This document shows, piece by piece, positions 1 through 9,718 of a stretch of 64,000 nucleotides of DNA; the first letter of the stretch is position 1; each line of letters opens with the position of its first letter. Both the position numbers and the translations under genes were made by a program. Source of the stretch: an uncultured Pelagibacteraceae bacterium (lineage in GTDB: Bacteria; Pseudomonadota; Alphaproteobacteria; Pelagibacterales; Pelagibacteraceae); the NCBI GenBank assembly GCA_902623495.1, contig CACNTW010000004.1, positions 26,679 to 90,678 of the forward strand, read 5' to 3'. The notes beneath the pieces are model-generated. The model was not told the origin of the DNA. It saw only the letters and a program-made list of their open reading frames with translations, and ran no database searches.

Positions 1-290
<290 letters not shown>

Positions 291-291
<1 letters not shown>

Positions 292-689
292 TGAGTAATC
301 TCTTTAATATAGATATTGTAAATCCAGAACAATCTTTTCTTTCTAAAGATAATGTATTTGAGGTTGTAATACCCGCTGTAGAAGGAGAGATTGGTATTCT
401 TAAAGACCATATTCCAATTATCTCTTTTTTAAAACCAGGTATAATTAGAGTATTCTCTGAGTCTGAGGAACAAAGTTTCTATGTTGAAGATGGTATTGTC
501 GAATTTAAAGACAATACATTATCTGTATTAACTAGTTCAATTTTTGATTTAAAAGATGCTGATAAAAATTTTGTATCTGAGTCGATAAGCAGTGCTGAAG
601 CAGAATTATCAAAAGATAATATTGATGATCAAAAAAGATTTCTTTTAAACCACAAAGTCGAAGTTTTAAAATCTATAAGTATTAATTAA
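291..689 (+). CDS. atpC: ATP synthase F1 subunit epsilon
   Basis: Epsilon is the central-stalk subunit that couples rotation to catalysis and can inhibit hydrolysis. The 132-residue protein has the N-terminal beta-sandwich signature (VNPEQSFLS, VIPAVEGEIGILKDHIPIIS) and a short C-terminal helical part. It starts on the atpD stop codon (TAATG) and is the last gene of the operon. Its 3' end overlaps the convergent rppH by 8 bases. A DUF1476/zeta-type inhibitor gene, which would act on the same enzyme in alphaproteobacteria, lies at 34011 in this window. Confidence 0.96.
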
Positions 690-1158
690 CCACTTTTTCT
701 AGTTCTTTTTGAATTTCTTGGTAAACATGAAGTTTAAAATCTACAACTTTAGTTGTTAAATCTTTAATATCTATCCATTTCCAATCTAAAAATTCAGGAT
801 GTTTAGTTTTAATGTTAATCTCATTTTCCTCTCCATTAAACTTTACAATAAACCACTTTTGCTTTTGGCCTTTATATTTTCCTTTCCAAATAATTCCTAA
901 AAGGCGATCAGGAAGATCGTAAGTTGTGTATTTGCTTATTTCTTTAACTAGTTCTACTGACTTTATACTTGTTTCTTCTTTAAGTTCCCTCAACGCTGCA
1001 TCAAAATAATTTTCACCTTCATCAATACCGCCCTGAGGCATCTGCCAAAAATCAGCAGGATTATCAATTCTTTTTGCAACAAATATCTTATTTTTTTTAT
1101 TTAGGACTGCGATACCAACACCATTTCTTAATGGAAGTTTTTGAAATTTTTCTTTCAT
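682..1158 (-). CDS. rppH: RNA pyrophosphohydrolase, Nudix family
   Basis: RppH removes pyrophosphate from the 5' end of mRNAs to start RNase E-dependent decay; related enzymes also hydrolyse dinucleoside polyphosphates. The 158-residue protein carries a Nudix box at about residues 43-65 (GGIDEGENYFDAALRELKEE), preceded by the typical DFWQMPQGG. The usual Gly near the end of the box is Ser (EETSI). It is the last gene of the rplU-to-rppH run, two bases after ctpA, and its stop overlaps convergent atpC. General Nudix hydrolase is the alternative, but the WQMPQGG motif favours RppH. Confidence 0.9.
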   Translation of the reverse strand: MKEKFQKLPLRNGVGIAVLNKKNKIFVAKRIDNPADFWQMPQGGIDEGENYFDAALRELKEETSIKSVELVKEISKYTTYDLPDRLLGIIWKGKYKGQKQKWFIVKFNGEENEINIKTKHPEFLDWKWIDIKDLTTKVVDFKLHVYQEIQKELEKVVN

Positions 1159-1160
1159 TC

Positions 1161-2294
1161 TTAACCATTTAATAATTTAAGAGCAAATTCCAACTGGTTA
1201 TCAGTATCTGTATTTATTCTAAATTCATCTGAACCTTCAGCAATAACTATATCTGGATTCACACCTACTCTTGAAATCGATTTACCCGATGGGAGATAGT
1301 ATTTAGAAACAGTAAGTCTTATGGCACCTTCATTTTCTAAAGGAATAATTGATTGGACTGACCCTTTTCCATATGTACTCTCTCCTACTAATATTGCTCT
1401 TTTGTGATCTTGTAGTGCTCCTGCAACAATTTCAGATGCTGATGCAGACCCATAATTAATCAAAATAATCATTGTTTCTCCATCAATAATATCTCCTTTT
1501 TTTGCAAACCATTTTCTGTTTTCATACTTCCTTTTACTTTTTGTAGAAACTATTTCTCCATTTTCTAAAAAATAATCTGAAATTTTTATTGCTTGAGATA
1601 ACAATCCACCAGGATTGTTTCTTAAATCTAATATGTAATTTTTAATTTTCTTATTTTTTTTAAATTCTTTGATTTTATTTTTTATTTGTTTACTACTATT
1701 CTCATTGAATGATGTTAATCTTATATAAGCTGTTTGATCATCTTTAATTTCTGACTTTACAGATGCAACTTGTATAATTTCTCTTGTAATTGTAAATATA
1801 AGTGCTTTTCTTTCTCCCCTTCTTCTAACGGTAATCTCTATATCAGATCCAACTGGACCTCTCATTAATTCTACAGCTTCAGAAAGAGTTTTTCCTTGAA
1901 CTTGAACATCATCAATTTTAACGATGTAATCTCCGGCTTTGACACCAACCTCCTCAGCTGGCGAGTTATCAATTGGAGAAATTACTTTTACGACACCAGC
2001 CTCCATACTGACTTCAATGCCCAATCCTCCAAATTCTCCGCTAGTTTCAGTTTGCATATTTTTAAACGAGTCCGGAGACATATATGCTGAATAAGGATCC
2101 AAAGATTGCAAAACGCCGTTTATAGCAGCATCCATTGCTTCACTCTGGTTTACTTCATCAACATATTCTTTATTAATTTTATCTAAGACTTCGCTGAATA
2201 AATCAATTTTTTTGTAAATATCGTTTTCATTACTCAAAATTGGATTTGTAAATAAGAAAAAAAATAATGAAGCTATAAGGTATACTTTTTTCAT
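1161..2294 (-). CDS. ctpA: Carboxy-terminal processing protease, S41 family, with PDZ domain
   Basis: This is a periplasmic serine protease that trims C-termini of envelope proteins. The 377-residue protein has an N-terminal signal segment (VYLIASLFFFLFTNP), a PDZ domain at about 85-165 (GGLGIEVS, GDYIVKIDD) and an S41 domain. The Ser-Lys dyad appears as Ser285 in YGSASASEI and Lys310 in TYGKGSVQ, 25 residues apart as in the family. Its ATG overlaps the rsfS stop (ATGA). Alphaproteobacteria often place ctpA near rsfS and rppH; the rlmH gene frequently seen between them is absent here. Confidence 0.94.
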   Translation of the reverse strand: MKKVYLIASLFFFLFTNPILSNENDIYKKIDLFSEVLDKINKEYVDEVNQSEAMDAAINGVLQSLDPYSAYMSPDSFKNMQTETSGEFGGLGIEVSMEAGVVKVISPIDNSPAEEVGVKAGDYIVKIDDVQVQGKTLSEAVELMRGPVGSDIEITVRRRGERKALIFTITREIIQVASVKSEIKDDQTAYIRLTSFNENSSKQIKNKIKEFKKNKKIKNYILDLRNNPGGLLSQAIKISDYFLENGEIVSTKSKRKYENRKWFAKKGDIIDGETMIILINYGSASASEIVAGALQDHKRAILVGESTYGKGSVQSIIPLENEGAIRLTVSKYYLPSGKSISRVGVNPDIVIAEGSDEFRINTDTDNQLEFALKLLNG

Positions 2295-2641
2295 ATGATC
2301 AGTTTTTCTTTAGGAATTAATTCTGACCACATTTTTTCTAATTCGTAAAATTTTCTTTTTTCAGGATTGAAAATATGAACAACTAAGTCTATTCCATCTA
2401 CAAGCTTCCAATCATTGCTATCCTTTCCTTCAATTTTACAATTGTTCACACCATTAATTTTTAATTTTTCAAAAACTTGTTCGGATAAAGCTTGAATATG
2501 TCTTGATGATGTACCACTAGCTATAATCATGAAGTCCGCAACTGATGACTTTCCTTCGAGATCTATTGAAACTATGTCTAAGGCTTTATTAATATCAAGC
2601 GTTCTGATTATTTCATCTTTAAGAGCTGATATTTTTTCCAT
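2291..2641 (-). CDS. rsfS: Ribosome silencing factor RsfS (Iojap family)
   Basis: RsfS binds ribosomal protein L14 and blocks subunit joining when nutrients are scarce. The 116-residue protein matches the family length and shows DFMIIASGTSSRHIQALSE and the W-LVDGIDLVVHIF segment typical of Iojap/RsfS. It sits immediately after nadD and overlaps ctpA by four bases. The nadD-rsfS pairing is a conserved gene order, which supports both calls. Confidence 0.94.
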   Translation of the reverse strand: MEKISALKDEIIRTLDINKALDIVSIDLEGKSSVADFMIIASGTSSRHIQALSEQVFEKLKINGVNNCKIEGKDSNDWKLVDGIDLVVHIFNPEKRKFYELEKMWSELIPKEKLII

Positions 2642-2658
2642 TAATTAAATTAAGAGTA

Positions 2659-3201
2659 TCAAATTTTTCTTAATTGAGAAGATGAAATATTGACTTTATT
2701 AAACCTTACAAATTCAACTGCTTTTTTATTATATTTCTTAAATGATTTAGATCTAAAAGCCTTTGATTTGTATCCATTTCGATCAAATACCAATATTTTG
2801 CACATTTTAGTTATTGAATTGTACCCTTTCCATTTATGAAAATTTATGAGGTTATCTGCCCCCATTAAAAAAAATATTTCTGAACGTTTAAATTTTTTTT
2901 TTAAATATTTAATTAAATCTACTGTACGATTAGATTTTATTATTTCTTCAAAACATTTAACTTTTATAAATTTATTATTTTTATTAATTTTTTTTGCATA
3001 AGCTGTTCTTTTATATAGATCATTTGGATTATTTTTTTTAAATGGATTTTGTTTTGTTATAGCCCATATAACTTGGTTCAAATTATAATTTTTTTTTGCT
3101 AATTTAGAAATTCTTACATGACCAACATGTGCTGGATCAAACGATCCACCGAGTATACCAATCTTTTTATTTTCTAATTTGCCCTGAACCATAAACTTCA
3201 T
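2659..3201 (-). CDS. nadD: Nicotinate-nucleotide adenylyltransferase
   Basis: NadD adenylates nicotinate mononucleotide in NAD synthesis. The nucleotidyltransferase motif GGSFDPAHVGHVRISKLA lies at about residues 18-35, and FLMGADNLINFHKWK is the second family motif. The C-terminus ends KVNISSSQLRKI, so the protein stops right after the ISSxxxR motif and lacks the 20-30 residue tail of most NadD proteins. The listed ATG lies 35 bases inside proA; the next in-frame Met (MVQGKLENKK) is also possible. Confidence 0.92.
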   Translation of the reverse strand: MKFMVQGKLENKKIGILGGSFDPAHVGHVRISKLAKKNYNLNQVIWAITKQNPFKKNNPNDLYKRTAYAKKINKNNKFIKVKCFEEIIKSNRTVDLIKYLKKKFKRSEIFFLMGADNLINFHKWKGYNSITKMCKILVFDRNGYKSKAFRSKSFKKYNKKAVEFVRFNKVNISSSQLRKI

Positions 3202-4414
3202 ATTTATAACTTACTAACTGATTTAGACCGACAGGACCTCTTGGTGGTAAGGTGTTTGTTGAAATTCCAACCTCTCCACCAAAACCAAATTCTCCTCCGT
3301 CAGCAAATTGTGTTGATGAATTTTGAATAGCAATTGAGCTTTTTACATTCTTAATAAAGAATTTTGCTGTATTTTTGTTTTTGGTTACTATTGCATCTGT
3401 ATGCATAGTTCCATATTTATTGATATGTGTAACTGCTTCTTTGACATCATTCACTAATTTAACTGAAATAATGGGTGAAAGATGTTCTTTTGACCAAGTA
3501 TTATTATTTGCAGGATATGTTTTGCCTTTAAATAATTTTCTTATTTTTCTATCAGCTAAAATTTTACAACCACTTTCAGCTAGTGAATTTAAAATTAAAT
3601 TTACTGATTTTGATTTACTTTTATGTATTAAGAGAGTTTCAGTTGCACCACATATACTAGTATTTCTCAACTTAGCATTTAATACTATTTTGTTTGCCAT
3701 ATTATTTTCTGCCTCTTTATCAATATATGTATGACAAATTCCTTCCAAATGACCAATAACTGGTACCTTTGAAAGTTGTTTAACTTTTTTTACTAAATTT
3801 TTTCCGCCTCGTGGTATTACAACATCAATGGAGTTTTCCATTTTTGATAATAAATAATCTACGAGTTTTCTGCTTTTATTGTTTATAAACTGGACGTAAT
3901 TTTCGTTTACTTTATTTTTTTTTAGAGCTTTCCTAAATAAATTTACTAAAATTTTATTACTATTGTAGGCTTCCGAACCACCTCTTAATATAACAGCATT
4001 TCCAGATTTAAAACATAGTGCTGATACATCCGAAGTAACATTGGGTCTACTCTCAAATATTACACCTATAACTCCTATTGGTATTGTAACTCTTCTAATT
4101 TCAAGTCCATTTGGCCTTTTCCATTTTGAAGTTACTTGATTAACTGGATCTTTAAAAGAAGTAATAGTTTTAATAGAGTCAATTATACTTTTTAATTTAT
4201 TATTATTAAGAGCAAGCCTTTGAATTAAGTTTTCTTTTAATTTTTTTCCTCTTGCATAAAAAATATCTTTATTATTTTCACTAATAATTTTATTCTTATT
4301 AATCTCAATTAATTTTACAAAATCTTTTAAAACTTTATTTTTTTTTTTTGGACTAATACTTGAATTCAAAGCTTTTCTAGAATTTAATCCAATTTTTTTT
4401 AGTAGTTTACTCAT
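3167..4414 (-). CDS. proA: Gamma-glutamyl phosphate reductase (proline biosynthesis)
   Basis: ProA reduces gamma-glutamyl phosphate to glutamate semialdehyde with NADPH, the second step of proline synthesis. The 415-residue protein has family segments PIGVIGVIFESRPNVT, ALCFKSGNAVILRGGSEA, the catalytic cysteine in NTSICGATETLL (about residue 255) and the C-terminal GFGGEVGISTNTLPPRGPVGL. It begins on the last base of proB, so the two enzymes are translationally coupled; this fits the known ProB-ProA handover of a labile intermediate. Confidence 0.96.
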   Translation of the reverse strand: MSKLLKKIGLNSRKALNSSISPKKKNKVLKDFVKLIEINKNKIISENNKDIFYARGKKLKENLIQRLALNNNKLKSIIDSIKTITSFKDPVNQVTSKWKRPNGLEIRRVTIPIGVIGVIFESRPNVTSDVSALCFKSGNAVILRGGSEAYNSNKILVNLFRKALKKNKVNENYVQFINNKSRKLVDYLLSKMENSIDVVIPRGGKNLVKKVKQLSKVPVIGHLEGICHTYIDKEAENNMANKIVLNAKLRNTSICGATETLLIHKSKSKSVNLILNSLAESGCKILADRKIRKLFKGKTYPANNNTWSKEHLSPIISVKLVNDVKEAVTHINKYGTMHTDAIVTKNKNTAKFFIKNVKSSIAIQNSSTQFADGGEFGFGGEVGISTNTLPPRGPVGLNQLVSYKYEVYGSGQIRK

Positions 4415-5520
4415 TAAATTTTAACCATATCATCTTTATGTATAACTTCAGACTTTGTAACATAGCCTAAAAGATTACTAATTTTGTTAGAATGTTCTCC
4501 TTTTATTTTAGATATCTCATCAGATGTAAAACTGCTCAACCCTCTAGCAAATTCTTTGTTATTTTTATCTAAAATTCTAACATGATCACCTTTAACAAAT
4601 TTTCCTGAAACTTTTCTAATACCTGCAGCTAATAAACTTTTTCCATTTTTTAAAGCACTTAAAGCGCCATCATCTATAATAATCTCTCCTTTTGGAGATA
4701 TAGAGCTGATTATCCATTTTTTTCTTGCATCTAATTTAGATACTTTTGGTAAAAACCATGTCCCAGAATTATGTTCCAGTATATTTTTAATTGGTCTTTT
4801 AATTAAACCATTTGCAATAGCCATATAGCAACCCGAGACTTGACATACTTTTGCAGCATCAATTTTCGTTTTCATTCCACCAGTACCATACTCACTTGTG
4901 CTTTTACTTGAAAAATTTTCAATTTTAGAATCAATATTTTTTATTTCTTTAATCAGTTTAGCATTTTTATGAATTTTTGGGTTTTTAGAATACAATCCAT
5001 CAACATCAGACAATAATATTAAGCAATCTGCACCTGATATTTGTGCAACTCTTGATGCTAATCTATCATTATCTCCGTATTTAATTTCAGAAGTTGCAAT
5101 ACTATCATTTTCATTAACAACAGGTATAAAATTAAGCTCAAATAAGTTTTCGAAAGTTCTTTTAGCATTTATAGCTCTTCTTCTTTGTTCAGTATCTTCT
5201 AAAGTAATTAGAATTTGAGAAATATTTATTTTATTTGAGCCAAATGTCTTTTTAAAAAGATTCATTAATTCTATTTGTCCAATTGATGCAACAGCTTGGC
5301 TTTTATCAAGCTTTAAAGTTTTTTTATTTAATTGTAATTTTTTACACCCTAAAGCAATTGCTCCAGAACTTACTATAACAATATTCTTTTTAAGTTTTTG
5401 TAACTCTTTAATATCTTTAGCAAATTCCAAAAGCCATTTTTCTCTAATAATTTTATTGTCATTTATTAATAAAGATGAACCTATTTTTATTACTACAGTT
5501 TTGGAGTCTTTAAGATACAT
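4414..5520 (-). CDS. proB: Glutamate 5-kinase with C-terminal PUA domain
   Basis: ProB phosphorylates glutamate, the feedback-controlled first step of proline synthesis. The 368-residue protein starts with the amino acid kinase motif VVIKIGSSLL, followed by IVSSGAIALG, NENDSIA and KYGDNDRLASRVA. After about residue 275 comes a PUA domain (GEIIIDDGALSALKNGKSLLAAGI), as in full-length ProB. It overlaps obgE by 11 bases upstream and proA by one base downstream, in the same long operon. Confidence 0.96.
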   Translation of the reverse strand: MYLKDSKTVVIKIGSSLLINDNKIIREKWLLEFAKDIKELQKLKKNIVIVSSGAIALGCKKLQLNKKTLKLDKSQAVASIGQIELMNLFKKTFGSNKINISQILITLEDTEQRRRAINAKRTFENLFELNFIPVVNENDSIATSEIKYGDNDRLASRVAQISGADCLILLSDVDGLYSKNPKIHKNAKLIKEIKNIDSKIENFSSKSTSEYGTGGMKTKIDAAKVCQVSGCYMAIANGLIKRPIKNILEHNSGTWFLPKVSKLDARKKWIISSISPKGEIIIDDGALSALKNGKSLLAAGIRKVSGKFVKGDHVRILDKNNKEFARGLSSFTSDEISKIKGEHSNKISNLLGYVTKSEVIHKDDMVKI

Positions 5521-6493
5521 AGTTTACCAACTTTGACTTTATATCTGATACTGATTTTTTATCCATTGTTGACATGAAAAAGATATTTTTTTTTAATTTA
5601 TTCTTGAGTTTTTTTATCTTCTCTTTTTTTTCCTCTTCATCTATTAAGTCAGTTTTATTTAAAACTACTATTTCTTTTTTTTTAACTAAATCTTTACTGT
5701 ATTTTGATAATTCTTTTCTGACTTGGTTGTAAGAAATAAATAAATCATCTTCAGTTATATCTATTAAATGTAGCAAAGTTTTGCACCTTTCTATATGTTT
5801 TAAAAATTTTATCCCAAGACCAGTTCCAGTATGAGCACCCTCAATTAAGCCTGGTATATCTGCTAAAGTAACTTCTTTGTCGTCATAACTAGCAACCCCA
5901 AGATTTGGATTAATTGTAGTAAATTTATAGTTTGCTATTTTTGGATTTGCACTCGTCATTGATGCAAGCAAGCTTGATTTCCCAGCATTGGGCAATCCTA
6001 TGATACCGATATCAGCAATTGTTTTTAGTTGAAGCCAAATCCAAAATTCCTCTCCTTGACCTCCTTTTGTAAATTTCTTTGGGGCTCTATTGGTTGAGGA
6101 CTTAAACCTTGTATTTCCAAATCCTCCTTTACCTCCGCTTGCTACTAAAAATTCCTCTTTCTGACTTTTAAAATCATAAATAAGTGTTTTATTATCTTCT
6201 TCAAATACTTGTGTTCCTAAAGGTACTTTTAAATATAAATCTTCACCACCTTTCCCAGTTTTGTTTTTTCCGCTGCCATCCTTTCCTCTTTCAGCTTTGA
6301 AGTGTTGTTGATACCTGTAATCAATCAAAGTATTAAGATTTCTTTCACTTATAAGAATTACAGATCCTCCTTTCCCTCCATCGCCGCCATCAGGGCCACC
6401 AAACTCTACAAATTTTTCTCTACGAAAACTTGGAGATCCTGACCCTCCGTTGCCAGCTTTTACATATATCTTAACTTGATCTAGAAATTTCAT
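5510..6493 (-). CDS. obgE: GTPase Obg/CgtA
   Basis: Obg is an essential ribosome-associated GTPase involved in 50S assembly and the stringent response. The 327-residue protein has the glycine-rich Obg fold at 1-158 (VKAGNGGSGSPSFRREKFVEFGGPDGGDGGKGG) and then a G domain with P-loop GLPNAGKSSLL, switch motif DIPGLIEGAH and base-recognition NKTD. There is no C-terminal OCT extension. The order rplU-rpmA-obgE is one of the most conserved in bacteria and is intact here. Confidence 0.97.
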   Translation of the reverse strand: MKFLDQVKIYVKAGNGGSGSPSFRREKFVEFGGPDGGDGGKGGSVILISERNLNTLIDYRYQQHFKAERGKDGSGKNKTGKGGEDLYLKVPLGTQVFEEDNKTLIYDFKSQKEEFLVASGGKGGFGNTRFKSSTNRAPKKFTKGGQGEEFWIWLQLKTIADIGIIGLPNAGKSSLLASMTSANPKIANYKFTTINPNLGVASYDDKEVTLADIPGLIEGAHTGTGLGIKFLKHIERCKTLLHLIDITEDDLFISYNQVRKELSKYSKDLVKKKEIVVLNKTDLIDEEEKKEKIKKLKNKLKKNIFFMSTMDKKSVSDIKSKLVNYVS

Positions 6494-6520
6494 ATAACAA
6501 CTATGTGAGTGTTGTATCTA

Positions 6521-6775
6521 TTAATTGGGCTTTACAGAAACGTAAGTTCTATCAGATTTTGATTTTTTAAATTCTACTTTACCTTTAACAACTGAAAAAA
6601 TCGAATGGTCTTTACCCATGCCAACATTTTCTCCAGGAAATATTTTAGTTCCCCTTTGTCTTACAATAATGTTGCCAGGCACAACCATCTCGCCACCATA
6701 TTTTTTCACACCCAGTCTACGACCTGCACTGTCTCTTCCGTTTCTTGACGATCCACCTGCTTTTTTCGTTGCCAT
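6521..6775 (-). CDS. rpmA: 50S ribosomal protein L27
   Basis: L27 reaches towards the peptidyl transferase centre with its N-terminal tail. The 84-residue protein begins [29 protein letters not shown], which is diagnostic. The tail starts directly at MATKKAGGS, with no Firmicutes-type cleaved leader. It lies about ten bases downstream of rplU and 27 bases upstream of obgE, and is read from the rplU promoter. Confidence 0.98.
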   Translation of the reverse strand: MATKKAGGSSRNGRDSAGRRLGVKKYGGEMVVPGNIIVRQRGTKIFPGENVGMGKDHSIFSVVKGKVEFKKSKSDRTYVSVKPN

Positions 6776-6785
6776 AAATTACTTT

Positions 6786-7187
6786 TTATTTAGCTGCTTC
6801 CTTAGTTTCAACTGTTTTTTTTGATGGTATTTCTTTTCTTTTTTCTGCTTCAGAAATAACTTTTCCATCTTTTGAATAGATTTTACTTATTCTTACCATT
6901 GTAAATTTTTGTCTATGACCATTTTTTCTTCTCGAATTTTGCCTTCTTCTTTTTTTAAAAATAAGAACTGTTCTATTTTTTCCATTTTTTATTAATTCAG
7001 CTTCAACTTTAGCTCCACTAATAGTCGGCTCTCCTAACTCTAAATTTTTGTCATCTCCGTAAGCTAGTATTTCATTAAACTCTATTTTTGAATTTTCTTT
7101 TGAATCTTCGAGTTTTTCAACTTTAAGAATCTCTCCAGCTTTAACTTTATATTGTTTACCACCTGTTTGAATTACTGCGAATGACAT
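6786..7187 (-). CDS. rplU: 50S ribosomal protein L21 with charged C-terminal tail
   Basis: L21 is a large-subunit protein. The ORF track starts at 7214, but the true start is almost certainly the Met at 7187 (MSFAVIQTGGKQYKV), because L21 proteins begin at this motif and the longer version would start inside the predicted -10 box. That gives 133 residues. The core ends near KIYSKDGK and is followed by about 28 residues rich in Lys and Glu (EAEKRKEIPSKKTVETKEAAK), an extension seen in some alphaproteobacterial L21 proteins. It is the first gene of the long minus-strand operon. Confidence 0.95.
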   Translation of the reverse strand: MSFAVIQTGGKQYKVKAGEILKVEKLEDSKENSKIEFNEILAYGDDKNLELGEPTISGAKVEAELIKNGKNRTVLIFKKRRRQNSRRKNGHRQKFTMVRISKIYSKDGKVISEAEKRKEIPSKKTVETKEAAK

Positions 7188-7212
7188 AGTTAGCCCTAAT
7201 TTTATAGGGAGC

Positions 7213-7240
7213 AATATAGTCCGGGTTGTGTTATAGTCAA
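7213..7240 (-). promoter_or_regulatory. Sigma70-type promoter of the rplU operon
   Basis: On the minus strand TTGACT (7240-7235) is followed after 16 bases by TATATT (7218-7213), a near-consensus housekeeping promoter. It sits in the short gap between the gloB stop and rplU and would start transcription about 20 bases before the corrected rplU ATG. It is the only clear promoter I see for the nine genes down to rppH. Confidence 0.75.
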
Positions 7241-7250
7241 GTTTAATAAC

Positions 7251-7970
7251 TTAAAAATTATCCTTTAAATCCCGCAATTTTTTGAAATTTTCTAGATCGT
7301 TTGACTTAAGAAAAATGTTACAATTAAGTTCCTCACCAATCGTCGATGGCATACTAGTTTTGCCTTGTTTAATTTTTTCTTTAATTTCTTTAATTTTGTT
7401 TAGTAATTCATTGTTATTGGAATCTTGTGCTAAACAAAATTCAGAATTCTTTAAAGTATACTCATGTCCACAATAAATTTTTGTATCTTTATCTAAATTT
7501 TTTAAAACTCGTAGTGAGTTGTACATTTGCTCATAACTCCCTTCAAAAATTCTTCCGCATCCCAAAGAGAATAAAGTATCTCCTGTAAAAATTAACTTAT
7601 TTTTAAAAAAATGAAAACAGATATGACCTATTGTATGGCCAGGGACATGATATATTTTTGCTTCAAAAATATCTTTCTTCCAAATTTCACCATCACTTAA
7701 GCAAATATCAATTTGAGGTATTCTGTTTTTATCTCCAACATAACCTACTACTTCTGCATTAAATTTTTTTTTTAATTCCTCATTCCCGCCAACATGGTCA
7801 TGATGATGATGTGTATTTAATATATATTTTAAATTTAATTTATTTTTCTCTAAATAATTTATAATTGGATCTGCTTCACCAGGATCAACAACACAACAAT
7901 TTCTATTAGCTTCATTAATTAAAATGTAAGAAAAATTATCTTCCAGACACTTAATAATTTCTACTTTCAT
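7251..7970 (-). CDS. gloB: Hydroxyacylglutathione hydrolase (glyoxalase II)
   Basis: GloB hydrolyses S-lactoylglutathione in methylglyoxal detoxification. The 239-residue metallo-beta-lactamase-fold protein shows the binuclear metal motif THHHHDHVGG at about 53-62, then VPGHTIGHICF, FTGDTLFSLGCGRIFEG and YCGHEYTLKN, all characteristic of glyoxalase II rather than other family members. It is the last gene of the metX-metW-gloB run and follows metW without a gap. Confidence 0.94.
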   Translation of the reverse strand: MKVEIIKCLEDNFSYILINEANRNCCVVDPGEADPIINYLEKNKLNLKYILNTHHHHDHVGGNEELKKKFNAEVVGYVGDKNRIPQIDICLSDGEIWKKDIFEAKIYHVPGHTIGHICFHFFKNKLIFTGDTLFSLGCGRIFEGSYEQMYNSLRVLKNLDKDTKIYCGHEYTLKNSEFCLAQDSNNNELLNKIKEIKEKIKQGKTSMPSTIGEELNCNIFLKSNDLENFKKLRDLKDNF

Positions 7971-8567
7971 TTAACTTTCTATTAAAAATATACCTAAGTG
8001 AGAGTCAAGATTTTTATAATTTAAATTTGATTTATTTATTTCTGAAATTCGACTTTTTTTTAAAGCGATAGACTTAAATATTTTAATATTCTTACTACTG
8101 CAAAAATTATAAAAATCTTTAATTGTGCACATATGTAAATTTGGTGTATTGTACCATTCATGAGGTAAATTTTCTGTTACAGGCATTGTACCTTTAAACA
8201 ATAATTGTAGTCTAACTCTCCAGTAACCAAAATTAGGTATTGTAACAATTACTTTTTTTCCTACTTTAAGTAATTCATTAATTACTAATTCAGGATTAAG
8301 AAAAGCTTGTAATGTTTGGCTTAAAATAACGTAATCAAAAGACGATTTAGGAAATTGTTTTAAATCGCTTTCAGCATTACCCTCTATAACAGTTAATCCT
8401 TTTGATAAACAATTTTGAACTTTTTCTTTAGAAATTTCTAATCCACGAATATCTTTAGTTTTGTTTTCTTGTAAAAATTTCATCAAGTCACCATTGCCAC
8501 AACCGACATCTAGAACTCTAGTATTTTCCTCTATCAAATTAGATATAATGTTAAATTCTTCTTTCAT
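7971..8567 (-). CDS. metW: Methionine biosynthesis protein MetW (methyltransferase fold)
   Basis: MetW partners MetX in proteobacterial methionine synthesis and is needed for full homoserine acyltransferase function. The 198-residue protein has an AdoMet-binding fold with [15 protein letters not shown] at about residues 19-33 and family segments [27 protein letters not shown] and [19 protein letters not shown]. It overlaps the end of metX by 17 bases, so the pair is coupled and both fall under the SAM-II riboswitch upstream of metX. Confidence 0.94.
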   Translation of the reverse strand: MKEEFNIISNLIEENTRVLDVGCGNGDLMKFLQENKTKDIRGLEISKEKVQNCLSKGLTVIEGNAESDLKQFPKSSFDYVILSQTLQAFLNPELVINELLKVGKKVIVTIPNFGYWRVRLQLLFKGTMPVTENLPHEWYNTPNLHMCTIKDFYNFCSSKNIKIFKSIALKKSRISEINKSNLNYKNLDSHLGIFLIES

Positions 8568-9684
8568 TTATAACTTTGTAGGTTGAATTAATATAATCGC
8601 CAAGTGTCTTTAGGAAACTTGGAACATCAAGCAAAAAAGAGTCATGCCCCTTATCAGATTCTATTTCAACAAATCCGACATCTGCACCAATAGAATTTAG
8701 TGCCATAACTATTTCTCTATTCTCCGATGTTGGATACAACCAATCTGATGTAAATGATATTACGAAAAATTTTGTTTTGGTTTTTTTGAATGCATCAGAT
8801 AAATTTCCTTTGTGCTGTTTGGATAAGTCAAAATAATCCATTGCACGAGTTATATATAGATAACTATTAGCATCAAATCTATCAACAAATACAGATCCTT
8901 GGTATCTAAGATAACTCTCAATTTGAAAATCTGCCTCAAATCCATATCTTAGGCTATCCCTATCTTGCAATTTTCTTCCAAATTTTTCCTGCAATCCTTT
9001 TTCAGAAAGATAAGTAATATGTGCTGCCATTCTTGCTACTGCTAAACCTTTGTCAGGATTTAATTTGTAATTACTATAAAATCCATTTTCCCACTTACTG
9101 TCAGCCATAATTGCTTGTCTTCCTAATTCATTAAACGCTATGTTTTGTGCCGAGTGACTAGATGTGCAAGCAATCGGTATTGCGAGTTTTGCTTTATCTG
9201 GAAAATTGGAAACAAATTGTAGCACTTGCATTCCACCCATTGAACCACCTACTACAGCAAAAAGTTTTTCAATTTCTAAATATTTAATTAGCTCATATTG
9301 AGCGTTAACCATGTCGTTAATAGTTATAATGGGAAAATCAGTTCCTATTTGTTTGCCAGTGGACTCATTTATTGTGCTAGGTCCATAAGATCCCATGCAG
9401 CCTCCAATAACGTTTGCACAAATCACAAAAAATTTATTTGTATCTATTGGCTTATTTTTTCCAACAACATAACTCCACCAACCATCTTTATTAGTTATTG
9501 GGTTTTTTCCAGAAACATATTGATCTCCAGTTAAAGCATGAAAAACTAATATCGCATTACTTTTTTCACTGTTTAATTCCCCATATGTCTCATATGCTAT
9601 TGGAAAGCTATTAATTTCCTTGCCACAATCCAATTTTAGGGGATTTGATATAATTATTTTTTTTGTATCAATATTCTTATTCAT
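8551..9684 (-). CDS. metX: Homoserine O-acyltransferase (MetX family)
   Basis: MetX acylates homoserine, usually from acetyl-CoA, to commit it to methionine. The 377-residue alpha/beta hydrolase has the nucleophile Ser148 in [10 protein letters not shown], an Asp in the [10 protein letters not shown] region and a His in [11 protein letters not shown]. It carries the MetX-specific [11 protein letters not shown] and [10 protein letters not shown]. Whether acetyl- or succinyl-CoA is used cannot be read safely from sequence. There is no clear Shine-Dalgarno before its ATG, and a SAM-II riboswitch lies 35 bases upstream. Confidence 0.95.
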   Translation of the reverse strand: MNKNIDTKKIIISNPLKLDCGKEINSFPIAYETYGELNSEKSNAILVFHALTGDQYVSGKNPITNKDGWWSYVVGKNKPIDTNKFFVICANVIGGCMGSYGPSTINESTGKQIGTDFPIITINDMVNAQYELIKYLEIEKLFAVVGGSMGGMQVLQFVSNFPDKAKLAIPIACTSSHSAQNIAFNELGRQAIMADSKWENGFYSNYKLNPDKGLAVARMAAHITYLSEKGLQEKFGRKLQDRDSLRYGFEADFQIESYLRYQGSVFVDRFDANSYLYITRAMDYFDLSKQHKGNLSDAFKKTKTKFFVISFTSDWLYPTSENREIVMALNSIGADVGFVEIESDKGHDSFLLDVPSFLKTLGDYINSTYKVINERRI

Positions 9685-9718
9685 AATAATTGTACTGATT
9701 GAATTGTGAGAAAAAAAA

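Noticed and set aside
3375-3734. 119-aa plus-strand ORF
   Set aside because: Antisense shadow within proA.
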